A DNA stretch of 64,000 nucleotides from Hymenobacter sp. YC55 (lineage in GTDB: Bacteria; Bacteroidota; Bacteroidia; Cytophagales; Hymenobacteraceae): positions 1,488,001 through 1,552,000 of the forward strand of contig NZ_JARNTX010000002.1 in assembly GCF_029433095.1 (NCBI RefSeq), given 5' to 3'. The notes beneath the pieces are model-generated. The model was not told the origin of the DNA, made no database searches, and saw only the letters and a list, made by a program, of their open reading frames with translations. Numbering within the stretch: position 1 is the stretch's first letter; each line of letters starts with the position of its first letter. The translations under genes were made by a program, and so were the position numbers. Shown in pieces: positions 57,536 to 64,000 of the stretch.

Positions 57536-58216
57536 TTACAAATTAATGGTTTCACCAATCTTGAGTAGCAACAGTTCTTTGCCGGCTTGGGTAGCCTTTT
57601 GCTTGGCTGCTTCTTGATCGATGGTAATAGGCGGGAACGTATCGTAGTGCATCCCGATAATTTTATTGGCTCCAGTCCAGTCAGCAGCTATCAGCGCGTC
57701 GTCGATACCCATCGTGAAGTTGTCGCCAATGGGTAGCAAGGCGAAGTCCAGCTTGTATTGCTCGCCGAGGAGCTTCATGTCGTAGGTGAGGGCAGTGTCG
57801 CCGGCAAAGTAAAAGGTTTTGCCTTCGGCTTCCACCACAAAACCAGCCGCTATGCCGCCGTAAGAACCGTCGGGCATGGAGCTGGAGTGCAGTGCGGCCA
57901 CCATTTTCACGGTACCGAAAGGCAACGATACCTTACCGCCGATGTTCATGGCGTAGTTGGCTTTCAGACCTTTCTGGCCAAACCACCCTACTACTTCCGC
58001 CATACCTACTACCTCGGCACCAGTGCGCTTGCCAATTGCTTCGGCATCGGCTACGTGGTCGGCGTGACCGTGACTGAGCAGAATGAATTGAGCGTCAATC
58101 TGGTCGGTGGCCACGTCTTTGGCCAGTGGGTTCGGACTGATGAAGGGGTCGAAAAGCACTTTGCTGCCGCCGGTTTCGAGAAGGAAGCAGGAGTGACCGT
58201 AGTACGTGAGTTGCAT
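57536..58216 (-). CDS. UPF0173 metal-dependent hydrolase (metallo-beta-lactamase fold)
   Basis: The ATG at 58216 (MQLTYYGHSCFLLETGGSKVLFDPFIS) gives 226 residues. The metal motif is LSHGHADHVADAEAI. Later ligand regions are AALHSSSMPDGSYGG, FYFAGDTAL, LPIGDNFTMG and GMHYDTFPPI. It matches the UPF0173/YtkL family, whose substrate is unknown. A long upstream extension has no homology and crosses the divergent promoter. Confidence 0.92.
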   Translation of the reverse strand: MQLTYYGHSCFLLETGGSKVLFDPFISPNPLAKDVATDQIDAQFILLSHGHADHVADAEAIGKRTGAEVVGMAEVVGWFGQKGLKANYAMNIGGKVSLPFGTVKMVAALHSSSMPDGSYGGIAAGFVVEAEGKTFYFAGDTALTYDMKLLGEQYKLDFALLPIGDNFTMGIDDALIAADWTGANKIIGMHYDTFPPITIDQEAAKQKATQAGKELLLLKIGETINL

Positions 58217-58266
58217 AAGGAAAAGAAAGTGGCTGACCAGACGTGAAAGGCAACAGCCAGACGGGG

Positions 58267-58274
58267 TACCTTTG
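58267..58274 (+). promoter_or_regulatory. -7 box of the oligopeptide-binding protein gene
   Basis: TACCTTTG fits TAnnTTTG and lies 30 bases before the ATG at 58304. Confidence 0.6.
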
Positions 58275-58303
58275 TTGCAAATATACGTGATTCCGCCTTT
58301 CCC

Positions 58304-59977
58304 ATGCTCCCGATTTCGCGCTTGGTTTACTGTTCTGCTTTCCTGTCGCTGGTGTTGCTGGCTGGCTGTCAGGGCCCCGCACCGGCCACCGAAGCCCGAC
58401 GTGTATTTCGCTACAATCAGCCCGAATCCCTTTCTTCCCTCGATCCGGCTTTCGCCCGCAACCAAGCCAATACCTGGGCTACCACGCAGCTCTACAATGG
58501 ATTGGTGGAGTTAGACGACAGCCTCAAGCCTGGCCCTTCCGTGGCGCGGCGCTACGAAATAAGTGCCGACGGCCGGCGCTACACCTTCACACTTCGCCCC
58601 GATGTGCGCTTTCACGACTCCGATGTATTTCCGGGCGGCAAAGGCCGGCGCGTAACAGCGCAGGATTTTGTATACAGCTTCAAGCGGCTGCTCGAGGGAG
58701 CTACTGCTAGCCCCGGCGGCTGGATTTTCAGGGGCAAAGTGCTGGAAAACGCACAAGGCGAGCCTGCTGATACTGCCTTCGTGGCCGTAAATGATTCCAC
58801 GTTGCGCATCCACTTGAAGGAGCCGTTTATTCCGTTCCTGGGTATGCTAACGATGCCTTACGCCTACGTGGTGCCGCGCGAGGCCGTGCAGCGCTACGGT
58901 AAGGACTTCCGCGAGCACCCGGTTGGAACGGGGCCATTCCTGTTCAAAGAATGGGATGAAGGCAACGCCATCATCTACCACCGCAACCCTAATTACTGGA
59001 AGCGCGATGCTCAAGGTAAGCGCCTGCCTTACGTGGATGCCGTGCAGATTAGCTTCATTCAGGACCGCAAAACCGAGTTTCTGACTTTCCAGCAAGGTAA
59101 GCTAGACTTTATCAGCGGTATTCGCTCTGGCTCGCGCGACCTTATTTTGTACCCCGATGGCTCGGTACGCGAAGATTTCAAGGGCAAGTTTCGCCTTCAG
59201 AAGGTGCCGTACCTGAACACCGAGTACATCGGTATGCAGCAGGACCCCACTAACCTGCGCGGCGACAACGCCGAAACCGGCCGCGCCTTGCGCGACAAGC
59301 GCGTGCGGCAAGCCCTAAACTATGCGCTGAACAAGCCGGAGTTTTTGGCATACTTCATCAATAACATTGGGCTGCCCGGCAATTCAGGTTTTGTGCCCGC
59401 TTCTCTGCCTTCTTTCAGCGCCAAACTGGTGCCTGGCTACACCTATCAGCCCGACAAAGCCCGCCAGCTTTTGCGCGAAGCTGGTTACGGACCAAACAAG
59501 CCGTTGCGCCTGCGCCTGAGCACCGTGGCCGAAAGCAAGGAGTACTGCGAGTATTATCAGAAAAAGTGGGCCGAAGTAGGCGTGCAGGTGGAAATAGATG
59601 TAAACCAAGGCGCTGCCCACGGCGAGTTAATCGACAACGGCCGTGCCGCCTTTTTCACCCGCAGCTGGCTCGGCGACTACCCCGACGCGGAAAACTATTT
59701 GGCCCTCTTCTACAGCCCCAACTTCGCACCCGCTGGCCCTAACAAAACGCACTTCAAAAATGCCGCCTACGACCGGCTCTATGAAAAGGCGCGGCTAGAG
59801 CAAAACCTAGAAAAGCGCTATGACCTCTACCGCCAGATGGACCGCATTGTGGTGGAAGAATGCCCAGTTATTGCGGTTTACTATGATGAAGTGGTGCGCC
59901 TCACGCAAAATAATGTGCACGGCCTCACCCCCAACCCAATGAACCAACTGGTATTGGAGCGGGTGCGGAAAGAGTAA
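58304..59977 (+). CDS. Oligopeptide ABC transporter substrate-binding lipoprotein (SBP_bac_5)
   Basis: This 557-residue protein has lipoprotein signal LVLLAGC (Cys about 23). The SBP_bac_5 domain shows LSSLDPAFARNQANTWATTQLYNGLVELD, then YTFTLRPDVRFHDSDVFPGGKGRRVTAQDFVYSFKRLL, then VGTGPFLFKEWDEGN, KRVRQALNYALNK and a C-terminal LAFFYSPNFAP-like segment. It captures peptides in the envelope for an Opp/Dpp importer; no permease or ATPase gene is adjacent, so the partner is elsewhere. Confidence 0.94.
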   Translation: MLPISRLVYCSAFLSLVLLAGCQGPAPATEARRVFRYNQPESLSSLDPAFARNQANTWATTQLYNGLVELDDSLKPGPSVARRYEISADGRRYTFTLRPDVRFHDSDVFPGGKGRRVTAQDFVYSFKRLLEGATASPGGWIFRGKVLENAQGEPADTAFVAVNDSTLRIHLKEPFIPFLGMLTMPYAYVVPREAVQRYGKDFREHPVGTGPFLFKEWDEGNAIIYHRNPNYWKRDAQGKRLPYVDAVQISFIQDRKTEFLTFQQGKLDFISGIRSGSRDLILYPDGSVREDFKGKFRLQKVPYLNTEYIGMQQDPTNLRGDNAETGRALRDKRVRQALNYALNKPEFLAYFINNIGLPGNSGFVPASLPSFSAKLVPGYTYQPDKARQLLREAGYGPNKPLRLRLSTVAESKEYCEYYQKKWAEVGVQVEIDVNQGAAHGELIDNGRAAFFTRSWLGDYPDAENYLALFYSPNFAPAGPNKTHFKNAAYDRLYEKARLEQNLEKRYDLYRQMDRIVVEECPVIAVYYDEVVRLTQNNVHGLTPNPMNQLVLERVRKE

Positions 59978-60114
59978 TTCGACTCCACTGCTGGAGAAGA
60001 GGGGAAGGGGTGAGGTACACGCAGGATGCTACAGGACGCTTAGGTGTCACCTAGTATCTAAGTTGAGGAGCCAAACCAGTACGGCGCTGGCTTGGAAACT
60101 CCTTTGATCTGCGT

Positions 60115-61545
60115 ATGAATAGCAACTACATCCTGGTGCTAAGCAGCATTTTTTGGCTGTTCTTTAGCAATGCAACTCTAGCCGCGGAGCCAGAACCCGC
60201 TTGGGTGAAAAAGACGGGTGCGAAAACCTTTCCCACTAAAAAGCAGGAGTTCAAGGTAAAAGCATATGGTGCCAAGAGCGACGGCACCACACTGAACACC
60301 CGCGCCATTCAGGCAGCTATTGATGCTTGTGCGGCCAAAGGTGGGGGCCTAGTTACGTTCGAGCCGGGTGCTTACCTGACGGGTTCTATCTTCCTCAAGA
60401 AAGGCGTCAATCTACTTATTGCGAAAGGGGTGGAGCTGAAAGGCAGTCAGGATATCAAGGACTATCCGGAAATAGATACGCGGGTTGCGGGGATTGAAAT
60501 GAAGTGGCCGGCCGCGCTTATCAATTGCATTGGCCAAGACAATGCCGCTATTACCGGCGAAGGCATAGTGAATGCGCAAGGCAAACCCTTCTGGGATTTC
60601 TACTGGAACCTGCGCCGCGAATACGAGCCCAAAGGCTTGCGCTGGATTGTGGACTACGACGCCAAACGGCCGCGCACGGTGCTCATTTCCGAGTCGTCCA
60701 ACATCACGCTGAAGAACTTAACCCTACAGCAGGCTGGCTTCTGGACGGTGCAGATTCTGTATTCCCGGCAGGTCACAGTTGATGGGGTTATTGTGCGCAA
60801 CAACATCGACGGGCACGGGCCTAGCACCGATGGCGTCGATGTGGACTCCTCGTCTTATGTGCTGATTCAGAACTGTGATATTGATTGCAACGACGACGAT
60901 TTCTGTCTGAAGGCGGGCCGGGATTGGGACGGGCTGCGCGTGAACCGGCCGACGGAGTACGTAGTAATTCGGAACTGTGTGGCGCGGGCTGGTGGTGGAC
61001 TACTTACACTCGGCAGTGAAACGTCGGGCAGCATCCGGCACGTGTTTGCCACCAACCTGACCGCCAACGGCACCGGTAACGGGATGAATATTAAATCGGC
61101 TACCACCCGCGGGGGAACGGTGGAGGATGTGCACTTTCAGAACATCACCATGAACGGGGTTAGCAATGTATTGCAGGTGACCTTGAACTGGAACCCGAGC
61201 TACAGCTACTCGAAACTACCCGAAGGCTACACCGAGGCCAACCTGCCCGCGCACTGGAAAAAGATGCTCACCAAGGTAGAGCCAACTGAGAAGGGAGTAC
61301 CCCACTGCAACTCCATCTACCTCTCCGACATCGTGGCCAAAGATGCCAAGCGGGCTATTAATGCAGTTGGCCTGCCCGAGTCGCTCCTAACCAATTTCCA
61401 CTTCAAGAACATGCAGATTGAAGGCGCAACCGCAGGCAGCATCGCCTATTCCCGCGACTGGCACTTCGAGAACGTAAACATCAGAACCAAAGACGCTGCT
61501 CCACTAAAGGTAGAAAACTCGGCCAGCATGCAAACCGTGAAGTAA
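60115..61545 (+). CDS. Glycoside hydrolase family 28 (polygalacturonase-like)
   Basis: These 476 residues have an N-terminal signal peptide (MNSNYILVLSSIFWLFFSNATLAAE). A right-handed beta-helix follows, with KAYGAKSDGTTLNTRAIQAAIDACAAKGGG, PFWDFYW, then the catalytic region STDGVDVDSS, CNDDDFCLKAG, LGSETSG and GMNIKSATTRGG. These correspond to GH28 motifs NTDG, DD, GHG (here GSE) and RIK, so the active site is a variant. It probably hydrolyses pectic or related galacturonans (rhamnogalacturonan type also possible). Confidence 0.9.
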   Translation: MNSNYILVLSSIFWLFFSNATLAAEPEPAWVKKTGAKTFPTKKQEFKVKAYGAKSDGTTLNTRAIQAAIDACAAKGGGLVTFEPGAYLTGSIFLKKGVNLLIAKGVELKGSQDIKDYPEIDTRVAGIEMKWPAALINCIGQDNAAITGEGIVNAQGKPFWDFYWNLRREYEPKGLRWIVDYDAKRPRTVLISESSNITLKNLTLQQAGFWTVQILYSRQVTVDGVIVRNNIDGHGPSTDGVDVDSSSYVLIQNCDIDCNDDDFCLKAGRDWDGLRVNRPTEYVVIRNCVARAGGGLLTLGSETSGSIRHVFATNLTANGTGNGMNIKSATTRGGTVEDVHFQNITMNGVSNVLQVTLNWNPSYSYSKLPEGYTEANLPAHWKKMLTKVEPTEKGVPHCNSIYLSDIVAKDAKRAINAVGLPESLLTNFHFKNMQIEGATAGSIAYSRDWHFENVNIRTKDAAPLKVENSASMQTVK

Positions 61546-62073
61546 CTACCGATCAGTCGAGGCTCCCAAGGCGTTAGTTACCTGCTTTTCAACGTAGTCT
61601 AGGAAGCTCTTTAAGTCAGCGGGTACGCCTTCCTCGGCAATTACAGTTTTGGCCGTACCCTTCGCCGGATTAATGGTGAGGCTAGTGGCAGGCAAGTCGC
61701 TGGTGCCTAAGGTGTACTGCTCGGGTAACTCCGTGAAGTGTAACGCCCGGGCTTTGTCCAGGATAGATTTGATGGTTGCTGCTGGCATTCTTACCTCGCG
61801 CTTGCCCTCCACTGGCGCATACTCGAAGCCTTCGTAGCTCATGCGGCCATCGGCGTAAATGCGCGCTTCGTAATGTGGGCAGTAGCCGAAGCACGGCGTC
61901 TTGCGAAACACAATTACAGGCGTGGCCTCCGTTGCTGGTTTGCTGGTAGCAGCCTTATCGGTTTTCACTTTTTGCTTGGTGGCCGTTTGTGGAGCCTTGG
62001 GCAGTTGTTGGGCCTGTGAAGCGCAGGACGCAAGCAAGCTAGCCAACAAGAAAGAAGACAGAAGCAGACGCAT
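61546..62073 (-). CDS. DUF6438 lipoprotein
   Basis: The ATG at 62073 (MRLLLSSFLLASLLASC) gives 175 residues with a clean lipobox and Cys17. The mature protein has a Lys/Thr/Ala-rich linker and the DUF6438 core FRKTPCFGYCPHYEARIYADGRMSYEGFEYAPVEGKREVRM. Two further upstream ATGs would only lengthen the signal. It meets the GH28 stop with no gap and no hairpin. Function unknown. Confidence 0.85.
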   Translation of the reverse strand: MRLLLSSFLLASLLASCASQAQQLPKAPQTATKQKVKTDKAATSKPATEATPVIVFRKTPCFGYCPHYEARIYADGRMSYEGFEYAPVEGKREVRMPAATIKSILDKARALHFTELPEQYTLGTSDLPATSLTINPAKGTAKTVIAEEGVPADLKSFLDYVEKQVTNALGASTDR

Positions 62074-62136
62074 ACCGGGTACAAAAAATGAGAGTCGCAT
62101 GACAAGGTTCAAAAAATAGACCGGTTTCCGTCGTTA

Positions 62137-62178
62137 AACAAAACGCCCTCCCGTCGGCTGACGGGAGGGCGTTTTGTT
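62137..62178. terminator. 19-bp bidirectional terminator near yidC
   Basis: AACAAAACGCCCTCCCGTC and its exact complement surround GGCT. It ends the leftward yidC transcript 20 bases after its stop. Confidence 0.93.
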
Positions 62179-62197
62179 GATATAAGCCTTTAGGCTA

Positions 62198-64000
62198 CTA
62201 CGAACGGCGCGTTGGCTTCTTGGGCTTGGGCTCTACGGAGGCGGAAGTGCCTTCGTCGCCTTTGCGGGCTTGGGCGTCGCGTTCCTGGGCGGTGCGCATG
62301 GCATCCTGAAGGCGGGCCGAGAAACCGCCGGGCTTCTTGTCTTTGTTTTTGATCTTGTTAGCTTCGAGCTGCGCCCGAATCTTGGTGTCGTCTACCAAGC
62401 GGCGGGTGAGGGCCTGCTGGCCGAGCGTTACTACGTTGGAAACGAGATAGTACCAAGTCAAACCAGCGGCGAAGCTGTTCAGCACGAACATGAAGATTAC
62501 AGGCATTAGGTAGCTGTAGAACTTCATCGGACCTTGCATAGCGGCCGGGTTCATTTGGTTGCTCTGCCAAGTCATTACCAGCGTCGAGAGCGTCATGAGC
62601 ACCGTGAACAAGCTGATGTGGCTACCCAAGAAAGGCACCGCGAAAGGCAGCAGAATCGGCGAGTCGTAGGTGCTTAGATCTTTCGCCCACAGGAACGGTT
62701 CTTGCCGCAGCTCAATGGCGTTGGGGAAGAACTGGAACATGGCGAACAGAATCGGGATGGTGAGCAGCGTAGGTACGCAGCCACTTAGCGGGCTAACTCC
62801 GAAGGTGGAGTAGAGCTTCATAGTTTCCTGCTGCGCCTTCATCTGGTCGTCGCCGGCTTTTTCCTTGATGGCGTCGATTTCCGGCTTCAGCACTTTCATG
62901 CGAGCCTGCGAAACGTAGGTTTTGTAAGTCAGCGGCCAAGTCACAAGCTTGATCAGCACCACGAGTAGCGCGATAATGATGCCGTAGCTGGAAATAAACT
63001 TCTCGAGCACGTGGAACACCGGCAGAATCACAAACTGATTTACCCACCGGAACACGCCCCAACCCAAGTACACGTTGCGGTCGAAGCCGGGAGCCACTTC
63101 CTTCAGCATGCTAAACGAGTTCGGGCCGAAGAAATAGCGGAAGCTGGCTTTGCCTTGCTGCACATCGGCAGCCGGAATGCTCAGCGTGGAGCTCAGCGTT
63201 TTGATGAACGTGCTGTCGGCTACGTCAACCGTCGATACGAATTTGCCGTTCGGAAATTGATTGTTGGCAATGATACCGGCTACGAAGAAGTCGTGTTTGT
63301 GGGCAGCCCACTTCAGTGGTTCGGTGATGCTCACTTCCTCTGGCTTCTCCGAAGCCTCGGCCAAAGAGCCGTGGTCGTCGTTGGCGAGGTAGTGGTTGAT
63401 GGTGGTGTGGTTGCGGTTCTGCTTCAGGTCCTGCTCGGTCTGGCGCACATGGTCCACAAAGGTGAACGTAAGCGGCTCCTGCGACATAGCCTGTTGCAAA
63501 CCTGTAAAGCGCAAATCGTAGGCTACTTCATAGGCATTGTCGAACAAGGTGTACACCTGCTCGATCTGGCCGCCGGCCACGCTAGTTACGAAGCTCAGAC
63601 GCTGGCCTTTCTTGTCGCCTTCAGTTACGGGTTGTGGCGCGCTAGGCTGGAAGTATAAGTCTGATAACCGAACGGTTTGACCACCAATAGTGCGAAAACG
63701 AGTGTCAATCTGAGCGCTCTGCGCGTCAAACAGATCTAGCGGCTTACCGAAAAACGTCTTGTACTTGGTGAGGCGTACTGCCTCGGGGCGCCCACCTTTT
63801 GAAGAGAACGTAACAGTAAGGTTATCGTTTTGCAGTTGCACCTGCTGCGCCGTGCCAGTGGCCGCGCCGGCAAAAGCGCCCAATGTGCGGGCAGCGGCTG
63901 CCGAATCGAGGGGGGCAGCGGAGGCAGAGGAAGTGGTTGAACCCGGCTTTGCGCTGGCAGCGGTAGTGGGCTTGTCGGCTGGTGTTTCCTTGGGCGGTTC
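62198..64000 (-). CDS. yidC: Membrane protein insertase YidC, 3' part
   Basis: The frame is open to the right edge (first codon at 64000), so the N-terminal membrane anchor is missing. The visible 600 residues comprise a Pro/Ala/Ser-rich linker, the periplasmic beta domain (LQNDNLTVTFSSKGGRPEAVRLTKYKTFFGKPLDLFD and onward to about 330), and the YidC/Oxa1 core with YGIIIALLVVLIKLVTWPLTYKTYVSQARMKVLKPEIDAIKEKAGDD, then SPLSGCVPTLLTIPILFAMFQFFPNAIELR. The C-terminal tail is basic (ending KPKKPTRRS). It inserts and folds inner-membrane proteins. Confidence 0.97.
   Translation of the reverse strand, partial: EPPKETPADKPTTAASAKPGSTTSSASAAPLDSAAAARTLGAFAGAATGTAQQVQLQNDNLTVTFSSKGGRPEAVRLTKYKTFFGKPLDLFDAQSAQIDTRFRTIGGQTVRLSDLYFQPSAPQPVTEGDKKGQRLSFVTSVAGGQIEQVYTLFDNAYEVAYDLRFTGLQQAMSQEPLTFTFVDHVRQTEQDLKQNRNHTTINHYLANDDHGSLAEASEKPEEVSITEPLKWAAHKHDFFVAGIIANNQFPNGKFVSTVDVADSTFIKTLSSTLSIPAADVQQGKASFRYFFGPNSFSMLKEVAPGFDRNVYLGWGVFRWVNQFVILPVFHVLEKFISSYGIIIALLVVLIKLVTWPLTYKTYVSQARMKVLKPEIDAIKEKAGDDQMKAQQETMKLYSTFGVSPLSGCVPTLLTIPILFAMFQFFPNAIELRQEPFLWAKDLSTYDSPILLPFAVPFLGSHISLFTVLMTLSTLVMTWQSNQMNPAAMQGPMKFYSYLMPVIFMFVLNSFAAGLTWYYLVSNVVTLGQQALTRRLVDDTKIRAQLEANKIKNKDKKPGGFSARLQDAMRTAQERDAQARKGDEGTSASVEPKPKKPTRRS

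Overview
The window looks like a chromosome of a Bacteroidota bacterium in the Hymenobacter/Cytophagales group. Several genes carry the Bacteroidota -7 promoter box TAnnTTTG (seen as TACCTTTG, TATCTTTG or TAAGTTTG). The lipoproteins have Bacteroidota-style lipoboxes, and DUF5683, DUF6438, DUF3298 and a six-domain S1 protein fit that phylum. Species assignment is inference; no rRNA is present.

Bases 1-7830 are ordinary chromosome: the end of an NlpC/P60 peptidase, an HNH endonuclease, an alpha/beta hydrolase, a DUF3298 lipoprotein, a fatty-acid desaturase, a small lipoprotein, rpsA and tRNA-Cys.

Bases 7831-43967 are a complete-looking prophage of about 36.1 kb, integrated into the 3' end of tRNA-Cys. 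It is bounded by a 17-bp direct repeat. A tyrosine integrase ends 34 bases before the right repeat, and a 19-bp arm-type repeat lies just inside both ends. The phage is a myovirus mosaic. Its rightward head block (26.0-31.4 kb) has a small terminase, TerL, a gp36-like protein, a DUF935 portal, a Mu F-like protein and a tail-completion protein. Its leftward block (25.8-10.0 kb) runs protease-scaffold, capsid, an embedded lysis cassette, sheath, tube, frameshifted tail chaperone, tape measure, hub, spike, baseplate and tail fibres. A leftward early/replication block (39.8-31.9 kb) contains an initiator gene with internal iterons. An S24 repressor faces the other way across an operator region. 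Accessory cargo, visibly richer in A and T, sits at the edges of modules: a three-gene unknown operon at the left end (7989-9533), two membrane-protein genes (31381-31791 and 32206-32910), and a TIR/nucleoside-deoxyribosyltransferase-like gene between repressor and integrase (41509-42471). The three-gene operon and the last gene are the best candidates for an undescribed defence or exclusion function.

Bases 43968-64000 return to chromosome: cyanophycin synthetase, a coiled-coil membrane protein, a TPMT-like methyltransferase, kdsA, an O-methyltransferase-like gene, apaG, ung, lepB, dapB, a DUF5683 protein, parB, a small gene, parA, a UPF0173 metallohydrolase, an oligopeptide-binding lipoprotein, a GH28 pectinase, a DUF6438 lipoprotein and the 3' part of yidC. 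Convergent gene pairs are often separated by very long perfect hairpins that look like bidirectional terminators.
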